Shown here piece by piece: positions 41,802 through 50,547 of a stretch of 64,000 nucleotides of DNA. Source of the DNA: Streptomyces sp. Go-475 (GTDB taxonomy: Bacteria > Actinomycetota > Actinomycetes > Streptomycetales > Streptomycetaceae). The number at the start of each line of letters is the position of its first letter. The stretch's first letter is position 1. The translations under genes were made by a program, and so were the position numbers. The stretch is from the NCBI RefSeq assembly GCF_003330845.1, contig NZ_CP026121.1:496001-560000 (forward strand), read 5' to 3'. The notes beneath the pieces were generated by a model, which made no database searches, had not been told where the DNA came from, and saw nothing but the letters and a program-made list of their open reading frames with translations.

Positions 41802-42482
41802 GTGGCATTTGACATCAAGCCCAAGTTCGTCTCGTTCGACATGAACGGGACCCTGATCCACTTCCGCATCGGCGACGCGATCCGCCGGGTCCTGGGCGAC
41901 CGGCTGCCCCCGGAGCTCGCCGACGCCTTCACCCGGGTCGGCAACTACTACCGGTTCGACGAGTGCATGGGCGAGTACAAGCCGTTCCACCAGATCGTCA
42001 CCGACGCGCTGGCGCGCACCTGCGCGCGGTTCGGCGTGGAGTACCGGGAGGGCGACGGCCAGGCGGTGTACGAAGAGATCCCCACCTGGACGCCGTACCC
42101 GGGAGTGACCGAGGCGCTCAACAGGCTGGCCGAGGCGTACCCCCTGGTGCTCCTGACCAACAGCGACGACGCGTTCGCCTCGCAGCTCGCGGATAACCTC
42201 CAGGCGCCGATCGAGGTCCTGATCACCGCGGAGCAGATGCGTCTCTACAAGCCCCGCGCCGGCGCGTTCGAGTACATGCTGGACAAGCTGGGGGCCGCTC
42301 CGGACGAGATCGTGCACGTCTCGGCCAGCCCGAAGTACGACCTGCGCCCCGCGGCCGCCCTCGGCATCTCGAACATGGTCTACATGGACCGGGGCTTCGA
42401 GCCCGACGAGCCGTGGCTCGGCCATGAGCGGATCACCGACATCGCCGACCTGCCGGTCCTCCTGGGCCTGCCGCGGCCTTGA
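41802..42482 (+). CDS. HAD-superfamily hydrolase, haloacid-dehalogenase type II-like
   Basis: The protein has 226 residues from a GTG with GGAGGACC upstream. Motif I is VSFDMNGTLIHF, with the nucleophile aspartate followed at +2 by asparagine instead of the aspartate used by phosphatases. Motif II is LLTNSDD, the lysine is in RLYKPRAGAFEY, and motif III is VHVSASPKYDLRPAAALGI. The DxN start and the SASPKYDLRPA segment match L-2-haloacid dehalogenase-type enzymes more than phosphatases. The substrate is unknown. It is co-regulated, by shared operators, with the oxidase and importer locus. Confidence 0.88.
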   Translation: MAFDIKPKFVSFDMNGTLIHFRIGDAIRRVLGDRLPPELADAFTRVGNYYRFDECMGEYKPFHQIVTDALARTCARFGVEYREGDGQAVYEEIPTWTPYPGVTEALNRLAEAYPLVLLTNSDDAFASQLADNLQAPIEVLITAEQMRLYKPRAGAFEYMLDKLGAAPDEIVHVSASPKYDLRPAAALGISNMVYMDRGFEPDEPWLGHERITDIADLPVLLGLPRP

Positions 42483-42555
42483 CCGGACGGCCCTCCACGA
42501 CCTGGCCCGGACTCCCGTCCGACAGATCCGTGCGGCGCGGGCGAGCTGTAGCCTG

Positions 42556-42572
42556 TGGTCGACAAGCGACCA
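42556..42572. promoter_or_regulatory. GntR operator copy 5 (autoregulatory)
   Basis: TGGTCGACAAGCGACCA is a near-perfect dyad ending 15 bp before the regulator's ATG, ideally placed for autorepression. Confidence 0.85.
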
Positions 42573-42586
42573 GAGAGGTGACCGGG

Positions 42587-43264
42587 ATGGACTCCAAGTT
42601 CGGAGGGCTGGAGCGGACGACGACTCCGGAGGGTGTGTACCGCGTGCTGCGCGGTGCCATTCTCGACGGGACAGTGCCTCCCGGTGGGCAGCTGCGCGAA
42701 CGGGACATCGCGACGGATCTGGGGATCAGCCGATCCCCGCTGCGGGAGGCGCTGACCAGGCTCGAGGAGGAGGGCCTGGTCGTGAAGGTCCCGTTCCGGG
42801 GGGCGTTCGTCGTCGAGGTCAGCGCTCAGGAGATCGCCGAGATCGCCTCGATCCGCCTGCTCGTCGAGCCCTACGCCGCGGAGCTCGCCATCGAGGCGCT
42901 CCGCGGACCCGAGCGGCCGAGGCTGACGCAGACGATAGAGGACCTTCACCGCGCGACCGAGAAGAACGACATCCCGGGCAGCGTCGACGCTCACCTCCAG
43001 TTCCACAGGCTGTTCTACGACCTGTCGGGACACGGCACGCTGCGCAGCCTGTGGAACGGCTGGGAGACCAAGCTGCGCCTCTACCTCCTGGTGGACCACC
43101 CGTCCTACAGCGACCTGCACGAGATCGCCGTCGAGCACGCGCGGCTGGCCACAGTCGCCCTGGAAGGCGACACGGACGCGTTCAAGCGGGAACTGGCCCA
43201 GCACTTCTCGACAGCGTTGCGAGGCCAGGCCGCAGACGACGGGAACGCGTCGGCCAGGGCCTGA
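42587..43264 (+). CDS. GntR-family regulator with FCD domain (locus regulator)
   Basis: The protein has 225 residues. Its winged helix reads YRVLRGAILDGTVPPGGQLRERDIATDLGISRSPLREALTRLEEEGLV. A helical FCD ligand-binding domain follows with VDAHLQFHRLFYDLSGHG and EHARLATVALEG. The five-copy operator set in this locus, one copy directly before this gene, is best explained as its binding site. The ligand is probably the imported compound or a breakdown product. A large hairpin follows the gene. Confidence 0.92.
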   Translation: MDSKFGGLERTTTPEGVYRVLRGAILDGTVPPGGQLRERDIATDLGISRSPLREALTRLEEEGLVVKVPFRGAFVVEVSAQEIAEIASIRLLVEPYAAELAIEALRGPERPRLTQTIEDLHRATEKNDIPGSVDAHLQFHRLFYDLSGHGTLRSLWNGWETKLRLYLLVDHPSYSDLHEIAVEHARLATVALEGDTDAFKRELAQHFSTALRGQAADDGNASARA

Positions 43265-43390
43265 GACACCCCACGGCCTGCTGACACCACCCACGGCTCG
43301 CGTCTACTGCCACCTCGTCTCCGGCATTGGTGCGGCTACTGCGACGAAGTCCCCCTGACGGAGCAGTGACGACATCCACCCGTGATGAGC

Positions 43391-43435
43391 GTGGGCGTTC
43401 CGCACGGACCACGACGGTCCGGGCGGAACGCCCAC
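43391..43435 (+). terminator. Long hairpin after the GntR gene
   Basis: GTGGGCGTTCCGC (43391-43403) pairs with GCGGAACGCCCAC (43423-43435), with an inner CGGACC/GGTCCG stem. A near-perfect stem of about 19 bp closes the catabolic locus. The rest of the 293-bp gap holds only the next gene's ribosome site. Confidence 0.85.
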
Positions 43436-43557
43436 ACCCTTTCCCGTTCGGACCTGTGCGGTAGCGACCGCCCGTCACCGGCGAGAGCCTGGACGGGCCC
43501 AGTCCGCCGGTACTCCGGGCCCGGCGCCCGGTCCGGAACCGCACGCAGGAGGACCTC

Positions 43558-44148
43558 TTGACCGACGCCATGCCGCACATGGACGACGCTGGCGAGAACG
43601 ACGACGTCGTGACACTGCTGACGCAACAGCACCACCGCATCCGCAACCTCTTCGCCGAGGTGGAGAACGCCACTGGGGGCGACCGGGCCGAGGCATTCCG
43701 CGGACTCGTCCGTCTCCTGGCCGTGCACGAAACGGCCGAGGAGGAAGTGGTCCACCCCGCGGCCCGCCGCTTCCTGGAGGACGGCGAGCAGGTGGTCGAC
43801 GACCGTCTGGAGGAAGAGCGGGCGGCGAAGGAGAAATTGAGCCGGCTCGACGACATGGACCCCGACGACCCCGGGTTCATGCCCGCCTTTCGGGAGCTGC
43901 GCGCCGAGGTGCTGCAGCACGCGGCCTCCGAGGAGCAGTACGAGTTCCCCAGGCTGCGCGAGAAGGCCGGGGCGCAGCAACTCTCGATGATGGCCACCGC
44001 GGTCCGGGCTGCCGAGGCCATGGCGCCCACCCACCCGCACCCCGGAGTGGAGACCGCGGCGCAGAACATCGCCGTCGGGCCCATGGCCGCCGTGATCGAC
44101 CGGACCCGCGACGCCGTCCGCAAGGCGATGGGCGGCAAGGACGGCTGA
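43558..44148 (+). CDS. Hemerythrin HHE-domain protein
   Basis: This 196-residue protein starts at TTG, directly after AGGAGGACCTC. The HHE helices show LTQQHHRIRNLFAEV, LLAVHETAEEEVVHPAARRF and LQHAASEEQYEFPRL, supplying His and Glu ligands for a di-iron centre. The C-terminal 50 residues form a less conserved tail with THPHPGVET. Such proteins bind oxygen, nitric oxide or iron, or protect against oxidative stress. It is unlinked to its neighbours. Confidence 0.88.
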   Translation: MTDAMPHMDDAGENDDVVTLLTQQHHRIRNLFAEVENATGGDRAEAFRGLVRLLAVHETAEEEVVHPAARRFLEDGEQVVDDRLEEERAAKEKLSRLDDMDPDDPGFMPAFRELRAEVLQHAASEEQYEFPRLREKAGAQQLSMMATAVRAAEAMAPTHPHPGVETAAQNIAVGPMAAVIDRTRDAVRKAMGGKDG

Positions 44149-44196
44149 TCAACAGGGGCATGCCCTCACGCCGCCCGGCACGCCCCCATCCAGGCG

Positions 44197-44649
44197 TCAG
44201 CCTCGCGCAGGAAAACGTCCCGCCAGGAACCGCTCGAACGTGACCTTGCCCACGGCCCGCTCCGGCGTCAGATGCCCGCCCGCCCGGAACCCGCGGTAGG
44301 CCTTGCCGGGACAGCACCAGCAGCGCGCCGTCGACACGGAATCGTGCTGCTCGGCCAACTCCATCGGGCCGAGCGACCCGTCCTGCGTGAACACCGGTTC
44401 CGGCAACCACGGCCCGTACTGCTCGCGCTGCACACGGGCCGAGGTGATCCGGTTGGGGCAGAAGTTGGTGAAGACCGTGGTGAGCCGGGCCCCCGGAAGA
44501 TCGATTACCACACGGTCGGCCCTGCTCCGGCGCAGATACGCGTCCCGCACTGCATCCTCGGCCTCCTCGGCGGAACCGAGCAACCGGTAGGCCAGGCCGA
44601 ACATTCTGGGACGATGGGCAGAGAACTCCTCGGCGATCCCTGTCCTCAC
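44197..44649 (-). pseudogene. ECF (SigJ/ECF41-like) sigma factor remnant
   Basis: The first 100 residues match ECF region 2 (EEFSAHRPRMFGLAYRLLGSAEEAEDAVRDAYLR, then VFTNFCPNRITSARVQREQYGPWLPEPV and LAEQHDSVS). After TARC the expected region 4 is replaced by an unrelated-looking run (CWCCPGKAYRGFRAGGHLTPERAVGKVTFERFLAG). Loss of region 4 and odd substitutions suggest an internal deletion with frameshift. It is the second truncated ECF gene in the window. Confidence 0.7.
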
Positions 44650-44699
44650 GCGCCCAGCCTGCCAGAGGCGCGGGAGCTTCCGGCATCCGACAGAACCCG

Positions 44700-45010
44700 G
44701 AACGCACCCTAGGAGAGGTTCTCGCCTTCATCGGCCTCACCGATTCAACCGGCCAGCCTCTTGTCTTCGCGCCGCACGACTTCCGCCGGCTCTTCATCAC
44801 CGATGCCATCCGCACCGGCCTTCCGCCACACATCGCGCAGGTCATCGCTGGCCACGCCGACATCCACACCGCGATGGGCTACAACGCGATCTACCTGGAA
44901 GAGACCATCGAAGCCCATCGCGCCTTCATCGCCCGGCGCCGTTCCCTGCGGCCGGCCGAGGAATACGCACCCCAGCCGATGCCGAATGGGGGGACTTCCT
45001 CGGCCGCTTC
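44700..45010 (+). pseudogene. Tyrosine-recombinase integrase, C-terminal fragment
   Basis: Translating from about 44709 gives LVFAPHDFRRLFITDAIRTGL, PPHIAQVIAGHADIHTAMGY and NAIYLEETIEAHRAFIARRR. These contain the HxxR, H and Y elements of a tyrosine-recombinase active site. No N-terminal half or start exists. The frame appears to shift around 44985, since EWGDFLGRFERP, the expected continuation, is in another frame. It is probably left from an integrative element. No attachment site or tRNA was found nearby. Confidence 0.8.
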
Positions 45011-45111
45011 GAACGCCCGGCTGGCTCGGCGAGGTCTATCGATGAACCCACGAAGATGGGCTGCCGCATGGCGCTCAACCAAGATCGAGAACAAGTTCAA
45101 GGAAGCGTGCA

Positions 45112-46008
45112 TCAAACACCCTTCAGAACACGATCAAGTGCCGCCCGGCCTACAGGTCCCCAGTGTGCCTTGCCGCCGGGAAGACCCCGGTCTCCGTTCT
45201 GCCCCATCAGCATCAGGAACAGGCTCTTCATAGCGGCCAGCCCGCGGGCGCGCCGGATCGCCGCCTCGTCTGCCTGCGCGTACCTGTCGAAGAACCGTGA
45301 GGCCATGCCCGCGGGCAGCAGCACCCATGCGGCGGCGAGGTCCCACGCCGGATCGCCGGCGACCATGGCACCGAAGTCGACGATGCCCGAGAGCGTTCCG
45401 TCCGAGACGACGACGTTCGCGGGATGGAGGTCACCGTGCACCCACACCGGCGGGCCCTCCCACGCCTGGGCCGCAACCGCGTCGTCCCAGACTGCCCGGA
45501 CGTCAGCAGCGATGTCCTCGGGGGCAACGGCCTGGAAGAAGTTCTCGAAGCCGTCCGTGCAGTCCCTGGGATGGGCACCGAAGTCCGGGGAGATCGGCGC
45601 CTCGGCGGGCGCCTCCACATGGAGCGCCCGGAGGAAGCCCGCCAGCGCGTCGGTCGCGTGGCCGCCGCGGCTGATCGCGCCGTGGTCCAGCGGCTCGCCG
45701 GGAACCCACGTCATCACGGTCCAGTACTTGGGGAAGCGCTCGGACGGTTCACCGAACCGCACCGGGGTCGGCACCGGGAGCGGCAGGCGCGGGGCCAGCA
45801 CGGGGAGCCACCGCCGCTCCTTGAGCTGGAGCTCCGGGGTGGGGTCCATCCGCTGCATGCGCACAGCCAACTCGTCGCCGAGGCGCCACATTTGGTTGCC
45901 CCAACCGCCCGCCACCTCCCGGATGGCCAGCCCGGCGAGGTCCGGATGCTGCTCCCGCAACAGGTCACGGACCAGGTCTGCGGTGATCTCGATCTCGATG
46001 TCGGTCAT
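45112..46008 (-). CDS. Aminoglycoside-phosphotransferase-fold protein
   Basis: The protein has 298 residues and contains the APH/choline-kinase fold: GGWGNQMWRLGDELAVRM (nucleotide loop), the catalytic VWVHGDLHPANVVVSDG, and IVDFGAMVAGDPAWDLAAAW (metal aspartate). The domain is complete, so an active small-molecule kinase is plausible. The real substrate is not known and aminoglycoside resistance should not be assumed. The gene ends about 100 bp from the integrase remnant. Confidence 0.9.
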   Translation of the reverse strand: MTDIEIEITADLVRDLLREQHPDLAGLAIREVAGGWGNQMWRLGDELAVRMQRMDPTPELQLKERRWLPVLAPRLPLPVPTPVRFGEPSERFPKYWTVMTWVPGEPLDHGAISRGGHATDALAGFLRALHVEAPAEAPISPDFGAHPRDCTDGFENFFQAVAPEDIAADVRAVWDDAVAAQAWEGPPVWVHGDLHPANVVVSDGTLSGIVDFGAMVAGDPAWDLAAAWVLLPAGMASRFFDRYAQADEAAIRRARGLAAMKSLFLMLMGQNGDRGLPGGKAHWGPVGRAALDRVLKGV

Positions 46009-46321
46009 GCGAAGTCACAGTACTGTGGCGGCAGGCGCGGAGCGGTTCTCGCCTCCGAACATCTCGCTGGAGCCGCTCGCAGCCGCTCGCACCTGTCGCG
46101 AACAGTCCGTTGACCACCAGCGGCGCCAGCAACTCCGCCGTGGCCGCCTGCTGTCCCGGTGAGGCGGCCTCGACCCGCCCCAGGCGCCGGGCTGCCGAGC
46201 CAGCCCGCCGCCGGTCGTGGCGGGCCTCGGCCTCGGCCTGGTGGCCTCCCGCCATGAGTTTGGCCACCGCCGGCGTGGGTGGGGGCGGAGCTGCGTGGCG
46301 GGCGGGACGAGGCGCCCCTTC
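46009..46321. other. 313-bp stretch without a recognisable gene
   Basis: Several open frames exist but none shows a family motif, ribosome site or plausible codon pattern. It separates the APH-fold gene start from the end of the GH5 gene. No clear hairpin or repeat was seen. Confidence 0.5.
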
Positions 46322-47575
46322 CTATTCGTCGTAGGTGTGGGTGCCGGCCGGAAGATCACGGTTGCCACCGCCACCGCCGAGGCCGCTCATGATGGCATTG
46401 AGTACGCCCTGGTGGCTCACCGCCAGAGTGCGTCGGTTGATCAGCCCGAAACCGTACCGTCCGGTTGCGCCGTTGTCCCAGTAGACCGTGGCCGCTCCGT
46501 ACTTCTTGGCGGTGGACACGACGGCGCGCACGTAGTCCGCGCGACACCTCGGATTCGCTGAATCGAACGACGACTTGTCGATCGCACCGTATTCACCGAC
46601 GACCACCGGGTATCCCCGCACGACGAACTTGTCGTACATCTTCTTCAACTGCGCGTCCAGATGGTCTTCCTGTCCCCAGGTCGACGTCTTCGACGGGTTG
46701 GTCGCTGCTCGCCCCCACTGCGTGATCGTGCCGCTTTCCGCTCCGGCGAAGTCCCACGGGTCGTAGTAGTGCACGGAGATCATGATGCGCTGCTCATTGC
46801 TGGGGATGGAGGGCGAGCGGTACTGGTCGGTCGGCAGCACGAAGCCGTAGTTCCCCGCGGTGTAGTCGATGTTCGTGTTCCAGCCGGGAACGAGCAGCCA
46901 CCGGGAAGCATTGTTCCCGCCGGTCCTCCGGACGGTGTCCACGAAGATCTGGTTGTAGCTGTTGATGTTCGAGTAGCACGGCTGGGTGGGGCGGCCGAAC
47001 TGACCGTCGAAGTTCTCGTTCATGGACTCCAGGATCAGGCGCTGGTCGTAGTTCTGGAACCTCGTCGCGATCTGCTGCCAGACCTTCTGGTACTTCGCCC
47101 TGATCGCCGTCTGGTTGGCCGAGTCACAGATCAGCCAGGAGCCGTTGATGGTCTTGTAGCCGTCGCCGTGCATGTTGATCAGCACGTACAGGCCGCGGTT
47201 GTAGGCGTAGTTGACGACTTCCTGGATCCTGTTCAGCCAGGCGGCCTTGATCCTGTAGTCCGGGCCGGGACCTATGTGCCCCAGATAGGAGACCGGGATG
47301 CGGATGGTTTTGAATCCTGCGGATTTCACCTTGTCGATGAGGGCCTGCGTGATGACCGGCTGACCCCATGCCGTTTCGCTCGGATATCCGTTGGAGTTGG
47401 CCTCCATCTGGTTCCCCAGGTTCCAGCCGGCGCCCATGTCGGCGACGATCTGCGAGGCGTTCAGTTGTCTCGTGGTGTCGGCCGATGCCTGGTTCGTCAG
47501 GCCGCCGACAGAGGCGACGACCGACAACATCAGGGCCAGGCACACTGCTTTGAGTTTTCCTGCTGGTGAAACCAT
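46322..47575 (-). CDS. Secreted GH5 endoglucanase-like enzyme
   Basis: The protein has 417 residues. A signal peptide (about 1-32, ending NQASADT) leads into a GH5 barrel: GAGWNLGNQMEANSNG, IRIPVSYLGHIG, acid/base E187 in LILESMNENF, VHYYDPWDFAG, and nucleophile E328 in VVVGEYGAID. The C-terminus ends with a glycine run and PAGTHTYDE. No binding module is attached. AAGGAGACGGGC precedes the ATG. It lies 20 bp downstream of the next listed gene on the same strand, so the two are probably co-transcribed. Confidence 0.93.
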   Translation of the reverse strand: MVSPAGKLKAVCLALMLSVVASVGGLTNQASADTTRQLNASQIVADMGAGWNLGNQMEANSNGYPSETAWGQPVITQALIDKVKSAGFKTIRIPVSYLGHIGPGPDYRIKAAWLNRIQEVVNYAYNRGLYVLINMHGDGYKTINGSWLICDSANQTAIRAKYQKVWQQIATRFQNYDQRLILESMNENFDGQFGRPTQPCYSNINSYNQIFVDTVRRTGGNNASRWLLVPGWNTNIDYTAGNYGFVLPTDQYRSPSIPSNEQRIMISVHYYDPWDFAGAESGTITQWGRAATNPSKTSTWGQEDHLDAQLKKMYDKFVVRGYPVVVGEYGAIDKSSFDSANPRCRADYVRAVVSTAKKYGAATVYWDNGATGRYGFGLINRRTLAVSHQGVLNAIMSGLGGGGGNRDLPAGTHTYDE

Positions 47576-47595
47576 GGATATGCCCGTCTCCTTGG

Positions 47596-49632
47596 TCACT
47601 TGGGTTCGAAGGTCCAGACCGTGCTCGCGTCGGTGGCTCCGGTGTTCCACCTGACCGCGCCGGAGGAGGTCGCGTGCAGGTACTCGATGCCCGCGCTCTG
47701 GTTGTTGGGGCGGAAGCCTCCGGAGGAGACCGGTTCCAGATTCCAGAGCGAGTCGGCTGCGACCGCGCCGGAGTTCCAGAAGACGGCGTTGCCGGTGGCG
47801 CCGGCGGTCAGGTGGAACCGTCCGGTCCTGACGTTGCGGACCGTCCAGGCGCCGGACGTGGTCCGGGTGAGGATCCAGTCCTGGTCGTCGTAGGTGGCGG
47901 CGGGGGCGAGAACCACCGCGCCGTCCGCGTCGGTGTCGAGGTACGTGCCTGCCGACGAGTTCCTGATCTTGTACGTTTCCCCGCTGACAGGACCGGAGGA
48001 GCCGCCGGAGTAGGCGACGCGGACGCATTCGCCCGCGTTCAGGTTGATGGTGATTCTTCCGCCCGAGGGGCTGTAGGACTTCGCTGCGGTCCGCACCCAG
48101 GTGTTGTCGCTGCCGTAGCAGCCGCTTTCCACGGACCCGATCGATCCGCCGGGCAGCGTGTAGGTCGCGGCCTTGGTGCTGAGCACGGCGATTTCGGTGG
48201 GGCTGTGTTTGACGGCGATGCCCTGCCCCCCGCTGGAGGTCGCGTAGGACACGCTCTGACCGTCGAGTTGCTTGGTGGTGTTGCTGCTCGCGGTGGCGGT
48301 GCGGTTGAACGTCTGCAGCCTGGTACCGCCACGCTCGACGGGGCGCTTGGTCGCGAGATCCGTACTGATCTTGTTGATCAGCTGGTTCATGGCGGCGACC
48401 TTGGGGGAAACGGCCTTGCGGGTCACCGCCTTCGTCGTCGGGTCGAAGTCGTACAGCGCCTTGTCGGAGCTGCCGCTGCGGGCGTCCGGGTCCACGGCCG
48501 CGTAGAGGTTGTATGCCGCGTTGCCCGCGACGGCGTTGAACTTGAGAATGTCGGCGGTGGAATTGCCCGCGTAGTTCTCCATGATCATCGGGAAGTTCCG
48601 GCCCTGGGCCCAGAAGGCGTCCTGCCCGTAGTCGAACACGTAGTCCGTGCTGGTCGTGTACGGGTCGTAGCCGAAGAAGTCGAGATACGCGACGCCCCGG
48701 GCGCGACGGGCCTCGTTGTCGGCGATATCCGCGTCACCTTTGGGATTCGACCTGGTGTAGACGACGTAGTCGGACTCCTTGACGGCCTGGCCGAGTCCGC
48801 TGAGATAGTTCAGCAGCACGTCCTTGCGGAATTCTGTCGCGTTCGTGTATCCGCCGCTTCGCCACAGGGCGTTGCTGTAGGAGCTGTAGCTGCGGTCGAT
48901 CCTGACGTCCCACAGTCCCGAGACGTTCGGCTCGTTCAGCAGTTGCACGCCCACCACGGTGTGTTCGGTGTCGTAGGCCGCGACGTGGTTCATGAGCCGG
49001 CCCAGGGCGTATTTCTCCCGGCTGAGCAGGTTGGGGTCGGTCTTGTCCAGCAGTCCGAAGCCTTCCGGCGGCTCGCCCGGTTCGCCGGTGCCCTTCTTCC
49101 GCAACTCCGTGCCATCGCTACGGACCACGTACTGGTAGCCGTTCAGGACATAGGACGGCAGTCGGGCCGGGAAGCTGAAACCGGTGGAGTCGTGCCCGAA
49201 CCACAGATATTCGAGCTTGAGGCGGTACTCCTTGCACCAGTCGATCATCCGGTCGACGTCTGCCCAGCTGAAGTTGTCCCTGGAGGTTTCGATCTTCGAC
49301 CACCAGATGGGTATGTTCACGATGTTGAAGCCGTCCTGGGCGACCATTCCCAGCACCGGCTTCAGCTGGGCGTCGGTCCAGCCGTAGCTGTACCGGTGCT
49401 TTTCGTACCGGAACTGGATACCGCTGTGGTAGAACGGCTTGCCGTCGACCATCAGGACCAGCTTGTCGTACGTGGACCGCGTCGTGTCCACATATGACAC
49501 CGTTGTCGCCGCCCCGGCCGCGCCTGCCGAGCGCTCAGCGCCGAACAGACTCAGACCCACCCCGCCGACACCTGCCGCTCCGGCGGTGGCGAGAAATCTG
49601 CGGCGCGGCCACAGATCGGTTCTCGGCTCCAT
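47596..49632 (-). CDS. Tat-exported DUF4978/GH5-like glycosidase with lectin-like C-terminus
   Basis: The protein has 678 residues. A twin-arginine signal (RRRFLATAGAAGVGG) leads into a TIM-barrel hydrolase like the GH42/DUF4978 group: DGKPFYHSGIQFRYEKHRY, GFNIVNIPIWWSKIET, the likely acid/base E234 in LLNEPNV, and the likely nucleophile E352 in MIMENYAGN. Beta-sandwich sequence occupies about 380-550. A trefoil-like RICIN/CBM13-type region (550-678) has repeated QDW/LW motifs. The substrate is probably a beta-galactoside or similar, but this is inference. Its start is only 48 bp from the end of the IS701-type remnant. Confidence 0.82.
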   Translation of the reverse strand: MEPRTDLWPRRRFLATAGAAGVGGVGLSLFGAERSAGAAGAATTVSYVDTTRSTYDKLVLMVDGKPFYHSGIQFRYEKHRYSYGWTDAQLKPVLGMVAQDGFNIVNIPIWWSKIETSRDNFSWADVDRMIDWCKEYRLKLEYLWFGHDSTGFSFPARLPSYVLNGYQYVVRSDGTELRKKGTGEPGEPPEGFGLLDKTDPNLLSREKYALGRLMNHVAAYDTEHTVVGVQLLNEPNVSGLWDVRIDRSYSSYSNALWRSGGYTNATEFRKDVLLNYLSGLGQAVKESDYVVYTRSNPKGDADIADNEARRARGVAYLDFFGYDPYTTSTDYVFDYGQDAFWAQGRNFPMIMENYAGNSTADILKFNAVAGNAAYNLYAAVDPDARSGSSDKALYDFDPTTKAVTRKAVSPKVAAMNQLINKISTDLATKRPVERGGTRLQTFNRTATASSNTTKQLDGQSVSYATSSGGQGIAVKHSPTEIAVLSTKAATYTLPGGSIGSVESGCYGSDNTWVRTAAKSYSPSGGRITINLNAGECVRVAYSGGSSGPVSGETYKIRNSSAGTYLDTDADGAVVLAPAATYDDQDWILTRTTSGAWTVRNVRTGRFHLTAGATGNAVFWNSGAVAADSLWNLEPVSSGGFRPNNQSAGIEYLHATSSGAVRWNTGATDASTVWTFEPK

Positions 49633-49680
49633 TGCCTTTCCTTCCCTCTGTCGAATCGTGCCGGGGAGTTTCCGCCTCCT

Positions 49681-50547
49681 AGTACTCCAGCCGTAGATCG
49701 TGATCTTCATGACTGATTCGCGTCTTGCCGGCGGTAATGGCTGGCTTGGGCTTGGTGGCGGCGTCGCCAGGCGGACCAGGCGAGCCGGTGGGCCGCGTCG
49801 TGCACGGGCTGGACGACCAGCGTCGTGAATAGCCGCTGGATCTCGTTGCAGGTGAGCGGGATGAGCCGTCAGGTGCGGGGTGCCGGGCGTGTTCGTCGGC
49901 GCGGACAACGGCGACGAAGGCGTTGCGAAGACGGTGTCCTCGCCCAGTCCCGCGGCCCGGCAGCGGTGCGGATCGCACGTCCACGACCGCGGTACGTACA
50001 GCTCCCGGTCCACCGCCGCGTGCCCGCGCAGGCCCGCATAGACGAGGTAGACAGCGACCTGGGAGTTTTCGATCCTCCCGGCGGTGCCGGTGTACTGGCG
50101 CTGGACACCCACGGTGTGCGTGCCCTTCTTCACGTCCCCGGTCTCATCGACCACCAGCACCGCATCCTCGTCGTGCAGGTGTTCCAGGACGTGTTCGCGC
50201 ACGTCGTCGCGCACATCATCGGCATCCCACCTGGCCCGGCCGAGCAGATGCTGCATGCCGTCCGGCGTGGCCTGTCCGGCCCACTCGGCGATGCTCCAGC
50301 AGTTCTTTCGCGGCAGATCCGACAGGAGCCCCAGCACCAAGTCCCTCACCCGGCGCCGGGGTTCGACCCGTGCGAACCGGATCGCTATCCGGCTCATCAG
50401 GACCTCGAACGCTTGCTGCCAGCGGGCAGGGTCTACGCTGTGACCTGCGGCCACCACAAGATCGTTAGTCTTCACACACCGATGATCAGCGGTGGCCGCA
50501 GCCTTTCTGCAGCCGGTCCACCAGCAAGATCACGGTCTACGGCTGAA
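49681..50547 (-). mobile_element. IS701-family element with internal deletion
   Basis: The left end AGTACTCCAGCCGTAGATCG (49681-49700) is the inverted counterpart of GATCACGGTCTACGGCTGAAG near 50527-50547, with a few mismatches. Between them lie the two ends of an IS701-type transposase gene. At 867 bp the element is well short of a complete member (about 1.3-1.4 kb by my recollection). No flanking target duplication was seen. Confidence 0.7.
49707..50475 (-). pseudogene. IS701-family transposase, internally deleted
   Basis: The N-terminal 190 residues are intact: RDLVLGLLSDLPRKNCWSIAEWAG, the DDE-type VLVVDETGDVKKGTHTVGVQRQY, and RELYVPRSWTCDPHRCRAAGL. After GEDTVFAT the middle is missing. 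The frame then shifts to VAVVRADEHARHPAPDG and, shifted again, PLTCNEIQRLFTTLVVQPVHD through HYRRQDANQS-stop. Two of the catalytic acidic residues lie in the deleted part, so transposase activity is lost. Confidence 0.85.

Noticed and set aside
44700..45100. tRNA or attachment site next to the integrase remnant
   Set aside because: No cloverleaf-forming sequence or long direct repeat could be recognised on either side.
45112..46008. Aminoglycoside resistance gene
   Set aside because: The fold is shared by many small-molecule kinases. Nothing in the sequence I can read indicates an aminoglycoside substrate.
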